DNA of 64,000 nt from UBA1479 sp963976055 (GTDB lineage: Bacteria; Pseudomonadota; Alphaproteobacteria; Rhodospirillales; Casp-alpha2), in the NCBI GenBank assembly GCA_963976055.1, contig CAXBJB010000010.1:1-64000 (forward strand), read 5' to 3'. This document shows, one piece after another, positions 9,232-17,821 of this stretch. The translations under genes and the position numbers were made by a program. Below the pieces are notes generated by a model that worked only from the letters and a program-made list of their open reading frames with translations, searched no databases and was not told the DNA's origin. How positions within the stretch are numbered: position 1 is the first letter of the stretch; each line of letters begins with the position of its first letter.

Positions 9232-10446
9232 ATGAAGACGTATTCGTCTCGGCGCGTGGCGCTTGGCGTGTTGCTGATTGCGGTCGGCACGGGTGCCTAT
9301 TTCATGCTGGCCGGCGGGCCGTCAGACGACAAACCCGCGGCCAAAGCGGGCGGCAAGCCGCCGACGCCGGTCCTTGTCACCCAGGTGACGACCCGGACGA
9401 TGCCGGTCACCATCCGCGCCATCGGCACCATCCAGGCGCTGGCCACGGTTTCCGTACGCTCGCGGGTCGACGGCCAGATCATGGAAACGGCCTTCACCGA
9501 AGGCCAGACCGTGGCCAAGGGAGCCCCCCTGTTCCACATCGACCCTCGCCCGTTCGAAGCCCGCCTGCGCGAGGCCGATGCCAATTTGGCCCGCGACCGC
9601 GCCAACCTTGAAAAAGCCCAGGGCGATTTTCAGCGCTACCAGTCGCTCAGCGGCAAGGGCTTTTCGTCGCAGCAGAAGTTCGAGGAAGCGCGGGCCGCGG
9701 TGAACAGCCTGTCGGCGACCATTCGCGCGGGGCAAGCGGCCGTCGATATTGCCAAATTGAGCCTGGAATTCACGACTGTCCGCGCGCCGTTGAGCGGGCG
9801 CACGGGCAGTGTCCTGGTTCAGGCCGGCAACCTTGTCAAAGCCGACGACACGCAGCCCCTGGTGGTCATCAACCAGGTCGATCCCATCCTGGCGGCCCTG
9901 TCCGTGCCCGAGGGGCATCTGGCCGAAATCAAGCGCCGCCTCGCCGAAGGTTCGTTGGCCGTCGAGGCCACCGTGCCCGACAGCAACCGCCCGCCGAACC
10001 GCGGCCGCGTCGTGTTCATCAACAACGCCGTCGACACGCAAACCGGCACGATCCTGCTGAAGGCTGAATTCGACAACGCCGACGGGTTTTTGACCCCGGG
10101 GCAGTTCGTGCGCGTCGTCATCGAAATGGACTCGATCCAGAATGCGCATGTGGTGCCCGAACGCGCGGTGCAGAGCGGCCAGAAAGGCAATTATGTCTTC
10201 GTCGTCAATCCGGCCGACATGACGGTGCAGCCCCGGCAGGTAGTTCTGGGTCCGTCGATCGACGATTTCGTCGCCATCGGCGATTCCCTGAAACCGGGCG
10301 ACACGGTCGTCACCGACGGCCAGTTGCGCCTGTTCAAGGGCGCCAAGGTGACGTTCAAGACGGACGGCGCCAAGGGTGCCAAGGACGAAAAGAAAACGGG
10401 CGCCGCCGCGCCGGCAGCGGGCGGCGCAAACAAGTCGGGCGGCTGA
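9232..10446 (+). CDS. RND efflux periplasmic adaptor (HlyD/MexA family)
   Basis: Membrane-fusion protein linking the inner-membrane RND pump to an outer-membrane channel. I take the ATG at 9232 (MKTYSSRRVALGVLLIAVG), because it places a membrane anchor at residues 8-25; an in-frame upstream extension is not protein-like. A low-complexity linker is followed by a lipoyl half-motif (SRVDGQIMETAFTEGQTVAKG), an alpha-helical hairpin, the second lipoyl half (APLSGRTGSVLVQAGNLVKA), beta-barrel and membrane-proximal domains. Length is 404 residues, normal for the family. The RND pump gene follows 64 bp downstream; no TolC-like gene is present. Confidence 0.92.
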   Translation: MKTYSSRRVALGVLLIAVGTGAYFMLAGGPSDDKPAAKAGGKPPTPVLVTQVTTRTMPVTIRAIGTIQALATVSVRSRVDGQIMETAFTEGQTVAKGAPLFHIDPRPFEARLREADANLARDRANLEKAQGDFQRYQSLSGKGFSSQQKFEEARAAVNSLSATIRAGQAAVDIAKLSLEFTTVRAPLSGRTGSVLVQAGNLVKADDTQPLVVINQVDPILAALSVPEGHLAEIKRRLAEGSLAVEATVPDSNRPPNRGRVVFINNAVDTQTGTILLKAEFDNADGFLTPGQFVRVVIEMDSIQNAHVVPERAVQSGQKGNYVFVVNPADMTVQPRQVVLGPSIDDFVAIGDSLKPGDTVVTDGQLRLFKGAKVTFKTDGAKGAKDEKKTGAAAPAAGGANKSGG

Positions 10447-10510
10447 CCGGGACCACGTCCCCCCGCAGCGCCCCGGGAAGGAGCGGGCCGAACAGGCCGC
10501 GAACAAAGCG

Positions 10511-13500
10511 ATGAATGTGTCGGAACTGTGCATCCGCAGGCCGGTCATGACGACCCTCGTCATGCTGGGGCTTGTCCTGTTCGGGATATTCGCCTATCGC
10601 GGGCTGCCGGTCTCGGAACTGCCCAACGTCGACTATCCGACCATCGAGGTCACGGCCTCCCTGCCCGGCGCCAATCCGGAAACCATGGCCGCTGCGGTGG
10701 CGACGACCCTCGAAGGCCAGTTCTCGCGCATTGCCGGGGTCCGTAACATGACCTCGATCAGCGCCTCCGGCACGTCCCGCATCACCCTTGAGTTCGACCT
10801 CGACCGCAACATCGACGCGGCGGCATTGGATGTGCAGTCGGCGATTTCGACGGCACTGCGCGCCCTGCCCGACGACATGACGGACCCGCCGTCGTTCCGC
10901 AAGATCAACCCCGCCGACTTCGCCATTTTCTACATCGGGCTGTCGTCGGACACGCTGCCGATCTCCATGGTCAACGAGTTCGCGGAAACCATGTTGGCGC
11001 AGCAACTGTCGACCATCAACGGCGTCGCCCAGGTGCAGATCTGGGGTCAGCAGAAATTCGCCGTGCGCGCCCAGGTCGATCCGGACGCCCTGGCGACCCG
11101 GGGCATCGCCATCGGCGAGGTCGAACAGGCCATTCGCGGCGGCAACAGCTATCAGCCGACGGGCACCCTGAACGGCCCCGACCGCGCCATCGCCGTGAAG
11201 ACCACGGGCCAGATGAGCAACGCCGCCGCCTACAACCGCCTGATCGTCGCCTACCGCAACGGCGCCCCCGTGCGCCTGTCGGAAATCGGCAAGGCCATCG
11301 ACGGGGTCGAGGCGACCCGCGTCGCCACCTATTTCGGCGACCGCCAGGGCATCATGCTGGCGATCTACCGCCAACCCGGTTCCAACACCGTGCAGACCGT
11401 CAAGCAGGTCAACGACATCCTGCCCCTGTTCCGTCAGCAACTGCCCGAGTCCGTGAACCTGGAGGTCATGTACGACCGCGCCCAATCGATCGAGGAATCG
11501 ATCCTGGACGTGGAGTTCACGCTGATGCTGGCCTCGGCCCTGGTCGTGCTGGTGATCTTCCTGTTCCTGCGCAACCTGGCCGCCACGGTGATCGCCAGCG
11601 TCGCGTTGCCGATTTCGGTGATCGGCACGTTTTCGATCATGTACGTGATGGGGTTTTCGCTTAACAATCTGAGCCTGCTGGCCCTGACGCTGTCCGTCGG
11701 TTTCGTCGTCGACGACGCCATCGTGATGCTGGAAAACATCATCCGCCACAAGGAACGCGGCCTGTCCTCCATGCAGGCGGCGTTGAAGGGATCACGGGAA
11801 ATCGGCTTCACCATCCTGTCCATGACCCTGTCCCTGGTCGCCGTGTTCATCCCCGTGATGTTCATGGGCGGCATGGTCGGGCGCCTGCTGCACGAATTCG
11901 CCATGACCATCAGCGTCACCATCATCGTGTCGGGCATCGTGTCATTGATGCTGACGCCGATGATGTGCAGCCGCTGGATTTCCGATGCGGCGCACGGCAC
12001 GGAAAAGCCAACACGTGGTTTCATGGCGATGACCGAGCGGGCATTCGACGCCATGCTGCACGGCTATGACGTCTCTTTGCTCTGGTGTCTCAAACGCAAG
12101 CCGTTCGTGCTGGCCGTATTCCTGGGCACCCTGGTCGGCACCTGGGGTCTCTACACGGTGATCCAGAAGGACTTCCTGCCGGCCGAGGACACGGGCCGTC
12201 TCATCATCTACACCGAAGGCGGCCAGGACGTGTCGTTCGACGCCATGAAACGCTACCAGAAAGAGGTCGCCGACATCGTCAACAGCGACCCCAACGTCGC
12301 CGCGACCATGTCGCGCGTGGGCGCCGCCGGCAGCCGCATCACCAATAACGCGGGCCTGTTGTTCCTGCGCCTGAAGCCGCGCCACGCGCGGCCCGACACC
12401 GACATCAACGACGTCGTGCAAAAACTGCGGCGCAAGTTGAATAAGGTCGCCGGCATCAAGTCCTTCGTGCGCAACCCGCCGGCGATCCGGGTCGGCGGGC
12501 GCCTGTCCAATGCGCAATACCAATATACCCTGCAGGATCTGGACCTGGAATCCCTCTACAAATGGGCCGAGGTCATGGCCGCCGAACTGGGCAAATTGCC
12601 CGGCTTCCAAGACGTGACCACGGACCTCAAGATCCGCAGTCCCTCGCTGGTCGTCGATATCGACCGCGACCGCGCCGGCACCATGGGTATCAAGGCCGAG
12701 GAGATCGAGGCCGTACTCGCCAACGCCTTCGGTGGGCGCAAGGTCTCGACCATCTATACGGCCGCCAACCAGTATGCGGTAATCCTGGAGGTTGCCCCAG
12801 AATTCCAGAAAGACCCGGAAGCCCTCAAGAAGCTATACATCCGTGCCCCGGGCGACCGTCTGGTCCCCTTGGCCGCCGTGGCGACCCTGACCCGCGGCGT
12901 GTCGCCCCTGACCATCAGCCACCAGGGCCAGATTCCCGCCGTCACCATCTCTTTCAACCTGGCACCCGAGGTCTCCCTCGGCACGGCCATCGACCGGGTC
13001 CATGTGCTGGAGCGCGAGATGCAGGTGCCGGCGACCCTGACCACCAGCTTCCAGGGCACGGCCAAGGTGTTCCAGGAATCGCTGGCCGGCATGGGCATGC
13101 TGCTGGCGCTCGCCATCATCGTTGTCTACATCGTGCTCGGCATTCTCTACGAAAGCTTCATCCACCCGCTGACCATCCTGTCGGGCCTGCCGGCGGCCGG
13201 CGTGGGGGCGTTGCTCGCCCTCATGGCGTTCGGCATGCCGCTGACGCTGTACGGCTTCGTCGGCATCATCATGCTGGTCGGCATCGTGAAGAAGAACGCG
13301 ATCATGATGATCGACTTCGCCCTGTCGGCGCAGCGCGAGGACAACCTCAGCCCCGACGAGGCCATTTATCAGGCCTGCCTGATCCGGTTCCGTCCGATCA
13401 TGATGACGACCATGGCCGCCCTCATGGGCTCGCTGCCCATCGCCATCGGCTTCGGCCAGGGCGGCGAGGCGCGGGCCCCCCTGGGGCTGACCGTCGTCGG

Positions 13501-13636
13501 CGGCCTGCTGATGTCGCAGGTCATCACGCTGTACCTGACGCCGGTGGTCTACATCTACCTGGACCGCCTGTTCCCGACCAAGGCCATCCGGGGGGCGTCC
13601 GGCGGCGCCGAGCCGGGCCGCGCCCCGGCGGAATAA
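10511..13636 (+). CDS. RND multidrug efflux transporter, HAE1 family
   Basis: Proton-driven inner-membrane drug pump. Start at the ATG at 10511 (MNVSELCIRRPVMTTLVMLG), giving 1041 residues, the usual size. TM1 directly follows the start. The porter domain and duplicated 12-TM architecture are recognisable. Proton-relay features are visible: FVVDDAIVMLENI (the Asp-Asp pair of TM4) and VGIVKKNAIMMID (Lys of TM10). It pairs with the adaptor upstream and lacks its own outer-membrane channel gene. It converges with acr3, leaving 7 bp between stops. Substrates cannot be told from sequence. Confidence 0.95.
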   Translation: MNVSELCIRRPVMTTLVMLGLVLFGIFAYRGLPVSELPNVDYPTIEVTASLPGANPETMAAAVATTLEGQFSRIAGVRNMTSISASGTSRITLEFDLDRNIDAAALDVQSAISTALRALPDDMTDPPSFRKINPADFAIFYIGLSSDTLPISMVNEFAETMLAQQLSTINGVAQVQIWGQQKFAVRAQVDPDALATRGIAIGEVEQAIRGGNSYQPTGTLNGPDRAIAVKTTGQMSNAAAYNRLIVAYRNGAPVRLSEIGKAIDGVEATRVATYFGDRQGIMLAIYRQPGSNTVQTVKQVNDILPLFRQQLPESVNLEVMYDRAQSIEESILDVEFTLMLASALVVLVIFLFLRNLAATVIASVALPISVIGTFSIMYVMGFSLNNLSLLALTLSVGFVVDDAIVMLENIIRHKERGLSSMQAALKGSREIGFTILSMTLSLVAVFIPVMFMGGMVGRLLHEFAMTISVTIIVSGIVSLMLTPMMCSRWISDAAHGTEKPTRGFMAMTERAFDAMLHGYDVSLLWCLKRKPFVLAVFLGTLVGTWGLYTVIQKDFLPAEDTGRLIIYTEGGQDVSFDAMKRYQKEVADIVNSDPNVAATMSRVGAAGSRITNNAGLLFLRLKPRHARPDTDINDVVQKLRRKLNKVAGIKSFVRNPPAIRVGGRLSNAQYQYTLQDLDLESLYKWAEVMAAELGKLPGFQDVTTDLKIRSPSLVVDIDRDRAGTMGIKAEEIEAVLANAFGGRKVSTIYTAANQYAVILEVAPEFQKDPEALKKLYIRAPGDRLVPLAAVATLTRGVSPLTISHQGQIPAVTISFNLAPEVSLGTAIDRVHVLEREMQVPATLTTSFQGTAKVFQESLAGMGMLLALAIIVVYIVLGILYESFIHPLTILSGLPAAGVGALLALMAFGMPLTLYGFVGIIMLVGIVKKNAIMMIDFALSAQREDNLSPDEAIYQACLIRFRPIMMTTMAALMGSLPIAIGFGQGGEARAPLGLTVVGGLLMSQVITLYLTPVVYIYLDRLFPTKAIRGASGGAEPGRAPAE

Positions 13637-13643
13637 TCGCCCC

Positions 13644-14681
13644 CTACTCCGCCGCCGGGAAATGGCGGCGCGTGCCGTTGGCGAAGGCGACCAGGGACAG
13701 CATCACCGGCACCTCGACCAGCACCCCCACGACCGTGACCAGGGCGGCCCCCGAATTAAGCCCGAACAGGCCGATGGCGACCGCCACGGCGAGTTCGAAG
13801 AAGTTGGAGGTGCCGATCAGGGCGCAAGGCGCTGCCACGTTGTGCGGCACCCGCCAGGCCCAGGCGGCGCCGTAGGCGACGGCGAAGATGCCGTAGGACT
13901 GGATCACCAGCGGCACCGCAATCAGGGCGATCAGCAGCGGCTGTTCGACGATCACGTTGCCCTGGAAACCGAACAGCAGCACGACCGTGGCAAGCAGCCC
14001 CAGGATGGAAAACGGCTTCACCTTCCCGGTGAATCGCGCGACCGCGGCCGCTTCCCCGTCGGGCGACCGGCCGTGCGCCAAGGCGTGGCGCGTCGCCATG
14101 CCCGCCGCCAGCGGGATGACGACGTACAATACGACCGACAGCAACAGGGTCTGCCACGGCACCTCGATGTCCGTGACCCCCAGCAACAAGGCCACGATGG
14201 GCGCGAAGGCGAACACCATGATGACGTCGTTGAGCGACACCTGAACCAGGGTGTAGTTGGCGTCGCCTTTGGTCAGGTACGACCACACGAACACCATGGC
14301 CGTGCAGGGGGCGGCGCCCAGCAGGATCAGGCCCGCGATGTACTGGTCCGCGTTGGCGGGGTCGATCAGGTCCACGAACAGAAACTTGAAGAACAGCACG
14401 CCCAGCGCCGCCATGGTGAACGGCTTGACCAGCCAGTTCACGACCACGGTGATGATCAGGCCCTTGGGCCGCCGATGGACGCCGCGCAGGCTGGCGAAAT
14501 CCACCGCCACCATCATGGGATAGACCATGGCCCAGATCAGCACGGCGACGGCCAGGTTGACCGAAGCGTATTCCCAGGATGCCACGATCTGGAAAAGGCC
14601 CGGCGCCGTGTTGCCCAGCACCACGCCCAGGGCGATACAGAGTGCGACCCAAAGCGAGAGATAACGTTCGAACAGCGTCAT
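13644..14681 (-). CDS. acr3: Arsenite efflux transporter, ACR3 family
   Basis: Inner-membrane arsenite exporter of about ten TM helices (345 residues). Diagnostic segments are LILLGAAPCTAMVFVWSYL (with the essential cysteine) and the TM motif ALIGTSNFFELAVAVAIGLF. It is the last gene of the arsR-arsC-acr3 operon, starting 47 bp after the arsC stop with AAGGAA upstream of the ATG. It ends face to face with the RND pump gene. Confidence 0.95.
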   Translation of the reverse strand: MTLFERYLSLWVALCIALGVVLGNTAPGLFQIVASWEYASVNLAVAVLIWAMVYPMMVAVDFASLRGVHRRPKGLIITVVVNWLVKPFTMAALGVLFFKFLFVDLIDPANADQYIAGLILLGAAPCTAMVFVWSYLTKGDANYTLVQVSLNDVIMVFAFAPIVALLLGVTDIEVPWQTLLLSVVLYVVIPLAAGMATRHALAHGRSPDGEAAAVARFTGKVKPFSILGLLATVVLLFGFQGNVIVEQPLLIALIAVPLVIQSYGIFAVAYGAAWAWRVPHNVAAPCALIGTSNFFELAVAVAIGLFGLNSGAALVTVVGVLVEVPVMLSLVAFANGTRRHFPAAE

Positions 14682-14728
14682 TGGTCGGTTCGTTCCTTCA
14701 AGTAAGGGGGGATGGAAATGCGGACAGC

Positions 14729-15247
14729 CTAGACCGACTCTTCCCGGCTTGCGCCGATCGCGTCCAGGCGCTTCTTGAGGGTCATGCGGTCGAGGCTGCG
14801 GAGCGGCAGGTTAACGAAGATGCTGATCCGGTTGTTCATGAATCGCATGGTCTCGGCGAAGGCCGCGCGCTTCACGGCCTCGGTGCCTTCGACCGCCACC
14901 GGGTCGGGCACGCCCCAATGGGCCGACATGGGCTGTCCCGGCCAGATCGGGCAAACCTCGTTGGCCGCGTTGTCACAGACCGTGAACACGAAATCCATTT
15001 GCGGCGCGCCGGGCTGGGCGAATTCGTCCCAGCTTTTCGAACGCAGGTCCGTCGCCGGGAAATTCTGGTTGCGCAGCAGATCCAGGGCATAGGGATTGAC
15101 TTCGCCCGCCGGCAGACTGCCGGCGCTGAAGGCCTTGAAACGACCAGCACCCAGGCGGTTCAGAACCGCTTCGGCGAGGATGCTGCGGGCGGAGTTTTTC
15201 GTGCACAGAAACAGCACGTTGAAGATTGGCGTTGTTGGGTCAGACAT
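14729..15247 (-). CDS. arsC: Arsenate reductase, thioredoxin-coupled LMW-phosphatase type
   Basis: Reduces arsenate to arsenite for export by the neighbouring ACR3. The start at 15247 (MSDPTTPIFNVLFLC) has GGAG about 8 bp upstream and overlaps the arsR stop by 8 bp. The P-loop C(X)5R is CTKNSAR (Cys15, Arg21). The cysteine pair FTVCDNAANEVC and the acid loop WGVPDPVAVEG mark the thioredoxin-dependent class. It has 172 residues, slightly longer than the enzyme's typical size because of a C-terminal tail. An upstream in-frame extension of 10 codons lacks support. Confidence 0.94.
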   Translation of the reverse strand: MSDPTTPIFNVLFLCTKNSARSILAEAVLNRLGAGRFKAFSAGSLPAGEVNPYALDLLRNQNFPATDLRSKSWDEFAQPGAPQMDFVFTVCDNAANEVCPIWPGQPMSAHWGVPDPVAVEGTEAVKRAAFAETMRFMNNRISIFVNLPLRSLDRMTLKKRLDAIGASREESV

Positions 15248-15590
15248 CACTCGTCTCCTTCGCGGGTGGGCAATCAAGGGAAACGCCGTAGCCGCAGATT
15301 TCCGGCCGGCCTTCGCAGCAGTCGTCGGTCAGATAGGCGATCAGGCGCCGCGTGCCCTCGACGTCGATGGCGTAGAAAATGCTTTGGCGGCGACGGGTCG
15401 CCTGCAGCAGACCGGCCTGACAGAGCTGCGCTAGATGGGCCGACAGGGTCGATGGCGCGACATCCAGGCGGCGGGCGATATCGCCGGCCGGCAGGCCGTT
15501 CGGCCCTTCGCGCATCAGCAGGCGAAACACCGCGAGACGGTGTTCCTGGGCCAGGGCGGCGAACAGGGCGACATGGGTTGCTTCATTCAT
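15240..15590 (-). CDS. arsR: ArsR-family arsenic-responsive repressor
   Basis: Winged-helix repressor of the arsenic operon. The core begins MNEATHVALFAALAQEHRLA, with recognition helix LDVAPSTLSAHLAQLCQAG. The likely metalloid site is the C-terminal CCEGRPEIC, resembling the Cys-Cys...Cys type of ArsR rather than the classical helix-4 CVC. The ATG at 15590 lacks a ribosome site and sits inside an operator-like palindrome, so translation may be leaderless. A longer frame starting at 15632 would add 14 residues. arsC overlaps its stop by 8 bp. Confidence 0.9.
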   Translation of the reverse strand: MNEATHVALFAALAQEHRLAVFRLLMREGPNGLPAGDIARRLDVAPSTLSAHLAQLCQAGLLQATRRRQSIFYAIDVEGTRRLIAYLTDDCCEGRPEICGYGVSLDCPPAKETSDV

Positions 15591-15617
15591 ATTTCGGTTA
15601 TTCCCGAAATAATGAAT
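15585..15617 (-). promoter_or_regulatory. Candidate ArsR operator overlapping the arsR start
   Basis: Inverted arms ATTTCGG (15591-15597) and CCGAAAT (15604-15610) with a 6-bp spacer are extended by ATTCAT (15585-15590) and ATGAAT (15612-15617). The structure covers the arsR start codon and the bases directly upstream. Autoregulation by the adjacent ArsR is the natural reading, but is inferred. Confidence 0.65.
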
Positions 15618-15667
15618 TTGTACAAGTGACAAATGGATGAAATGCCCCTTTGCCCCGTCCTCGCCGG

Positions 15668-16372
15668 CTAACGAGCGTGGAAAGATATCCCCCGCACGAA
15701 CCCCCGGTTGCGGCTGCCCGTATCGTCGCTGTCGGCGCCGATCAGCACATGCGCCGCGCGCAGCGGGCGGCGGCCGAACACCCGTTCATGATCCGCCGCC
15801 ACGTCGACCGTTTCCCGCAGCCATGTACCCAGGGGGGCATCGCCGGTGCGTGCCACGATCATCACGTTGACGTCGCCGAAATACGGGCTGGCGACATCCG
15901 CGCCGAGCGCGGTGGCGTCACCGCTCCAGACATAGGACAGGGTGCGTGCCGGCGCGCCCTTGCCGCGCGCCAGTTCGACCAGGGGGCGCAGGAGGGATTC
16001 CGAAAATGTCGCCGTCGCCGGATCGTAAGGAAAGGTCACATAAATCGCCAGGGCCCGGTCGTCCCGCCCTTTCACGGTCAGGTCCGTCGCGGCCACGGGC
16101 AGGTCGATCTTCCATTCCCAGGTCAGCACCGGCATTTCCGCCAGATTCACCGTCACCGGCCGCCCGATCAGGGACACGCTGGCGTCCGTATTGACCTCGA
16201 TACAGTCGGCACCGCAGGCGCTGTAGCGGTTGGCGGTCTTGCCGTCGAAGATCATTTGCTCCCACGACCGCGCGGTCAGGTCCGCCGGCAACGCGCCGGT
16301 CCCCGCAACGGCCAACGATGCGGCGCCGGTTGCCAGGCACAATCCCAGGCAGCAAATGAACAGGCGTTTCAT
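15668..16372 (-). CDS. Secreted DUF3047 family protein
   Basis: Exported protein of unknown function. The start at 16372 gives a clear signal peptide (MKRLFICCLGLCLATGAASL, cleavage probably after AVAG). The mature 210 residues contain the DUF3047 pattern with PVLTWEWKIDLP, RALAIYVTFPYD, TLSYVWSGD and VMIVARTGDAPLGTW. DUF3047 proteins are predicted beta-rich extracytoplasmic proteins without an assigned role. It lies downstream of the arsenic operon on the opposite side of its operator, and after the TadE/F genes on the same strand, so it may be read with the latter. Confidence 0.8.
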   Translation of the reverse strand: MKRLFICCLGLCLATGAASLAVAGTGALPADLTARSWEQMIFDGKTANRYSACGADCIEVNTDASVSLIGRPVTVNLAEMPVLTWEWKIDLPVAATDLTVKGRDDRALAIYVTFPYDPATATFSESLLRPLVELARGKGAPARTLSYVWSGDATALGADVASPYFGDVNVMIVARTGDAPLGTWLRETVDVAADHERVFGRRPLRAAHVLIGADSDDTGSRNRGFVRGISFHAR

Positions 16373-16437
16373 GGACCCACTATCGCCCACCGTCGCCAGT
16401 CCACTCAAATCACGAATTGGTTGGCCGATGGCCCGGG

Positions 16438-16995
16438 TCAGGGTTTGACGGTGGTCAGGCTTCCGAACCGGGGCCGGAAAACGGCGCTGGAATAGAGCTG
16501 TCCGGCCTCCAGCACGGCGGTCATCATGATCGGCTCGAAATCGTAGAACACCTCGGCGGTGATGACGTTTTCACTGTCGCGGACCACGAACCCCACGGGC
16601 AGAACCGCCGGATCGCCCGCAGTGCCGAACCGGCTTGCCGCCGGCGCCAGGCCGTAGGTCCGCTGCCAGATGATTTCCGGGCCGCCGCCGTCCCGCGCGA
16701 TGGAGGAAATGATGACCCGGCCGCCGACCTGAACGTCATAAGGGGTCATGACCTGATCCGAAGCGGCGAAGAACGACGTGATGTCGCCTTCGGTCAGTTC
16801 CGGCATGCGCGAGATCAGATCGCCCATGGTCGCCGCCGTGCGTTCCAGCTTCTGGTTGATCAGGACATAGCGCGTGACCTCGACCCCCGACATCAAAAGA
16901 CCCGTCAGCACCGGCACGGCGATGGCCAGTTCGACCGAGATCGTGCCCTGCCTGTCGCACCGGAACCGGTTCAGGAACTTGCGGATGAAGCCCAT
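16438..16995 (-). CDS. TadE/TadF-like minor pseudopilin
   Basis: Putative minor pilin of the Flp system, 185 residues. The start at 16995 (MGFIRKFLNRFRCDRQG) is followed by a prepilin-like hydrophobic helix, TISVELAIAVPVLTGLLMSG, with Glu in the position typical of TadE/F. The next segment, RYVLINQKLERTAATMGDLISR, also fits TadE-like proteins. The start lies 8 bp after the stop of the upstream TadE-like gene, with GGTGAGGGGCG overlapping that stop, so the two are translationally linked. A longer open frame reaching 17676 is only read-through of the neighbour's other frame. Confidence 0.82.
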   Translation of the reverse strand: MGFIRKFLNRFRCDRQGTISVELAIAVPVLTGLLMSGVEVTRYVLINQKLERTAATMGDLISRMPELTEGDITSFFAASDQVMTPYDVQVGGRVIISSIARDGGGPEIIWQRTYGLAPAASRFGTAGDPAVLPVGFVVRDSENVITAEVFYDFEPIMMTAVLEAGQLYSSAVFRPRFGSLTTVKP

Positions 16996-17003
16996 GACGC
17001 CCC

Positions 17004-17624
17004 TCACCCACCTGGCGCCGGCGCGCCGATGGCCTGGTCGTAGGGCTCGTTGCGCACGGCGATGGCCGATTTCAGGATGAACTTGCCGTCTTTCCCGATC
17101 AAGGGGCCGGCCAGCGGCGTGCGTAGCGGCCAGGCGTATTCCATGCGGTAGGCGACGATCGACCCGGCCTCGCCGGCCCCCGCTTCGCCGACATCGGCGT
17201 CGTGGGCGCCGTTGCCGTTCTCGTCGGTGAAGGTCTCGCCCGGATCGTAGGCGCCGTTGCCGTTGCCGTCGACGAAGGCCTCGCCGCGCCCGACGTCGCC
17301 GAAGGTGGGATAGACCCGGACCTCGACCTTGGCGTCGGCCATGTCGACCAAACCGATGGTGCGGTCCTCGACGATGGCGAGGATCTGCTCCAACCGCGTG
17401 CCCCCCTCCGGCTCCTGGCCGGTGATGCCGAACCGCGCGGCATCGCGCAGGGCGCTTTCCATCAGCGTCGAGACAAACATGATCATGCCGAATTCGACCG
17501 TCCCGATGATCATCAGCACCACCAGGGGGGCGGCGAAGGCGAATTCGACCAGGGACGAGCCCCGCTGATTTTCGACCAGCGCCGAGCGCCCGAAGGACAA
17601 AAAGCCAAGTCGGCGGAGCACCAT
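17004..17624 (-). CDS. TadE-like pseudopilin carrying EF-hand-like calcium loops
   Basis: Putative Flp-system minor pilin, 206 residues, started at 17624 (MVLRRLGFLSFGRSALVENQ, GGGAA upstream). The prepilin-type segment RGSSLVEFAFAAPLVVLMII is followed by STLMESALRDAARFGITGQ, as in TadE. The central insert is unusual. Residues 119-130, DGNGNGAYDPGE, fit the EF-hand loop spacing (acidic/Asn ligands at 1, 3, 5, 9, 12 with Gly at 6). Residues 134-145, DENGNGAHDADV, repeat it without the final Glu. It is first of a two-gene operon with the next TadE/F-like gene. Calcium binding is inferred from the motif only. Confidence 0.82.
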   Translation of the reverse strand: MVLRRLGFLSFGRSALVENQRGSSLVEFAFAAPLVVLMIIGTVEFGMIMFVSTLMESALRDAARFGITGQEPEGGTRLEQILAIVEDRTIGLVDMADAKVEVRVYPTFGDVGRGEAFVDGNGNGAYDPGETFTDENGNGAHDADVGEAGAGEAGSIVAYRMEYAWPLRTPLAGPLIGKDGKFILKSAIAVRNEPYDQAIGAPAPGG

Positions 17625-17821
17625 GGCGGAAATTCCCTTTCTTCCGCAGCTTACGCCCTGCCTCAAATTCGGACAAAAATATTAAGTGTTTTCAATATTC
17701 TATAAAACTTTCATAAAATTCCAGGTAACGGTCTTGACCTTCCTCGCCCTGCGAAGCCTAATGCGGCCACCGGCGCGAAAGCCGGTCAAAGACGTCTGAA
17801 TTCCATCCGGGAGCTCCATCC

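Noticed and set aside
10376..10510. Upstream extension of the RND pump
   Set aside because: The extension overlaps the adaptor's C-terminus and is basic/proline-rich; TM1 directly follows the ATG at 10511.
16438..17676. Single 412-residue frame covering both TadE/F-like genes
   Set aside because: Its first 227 residues are an arginine-rich shadow of the TadE-like protein in another frame; only the part from 16995 is protein-like.
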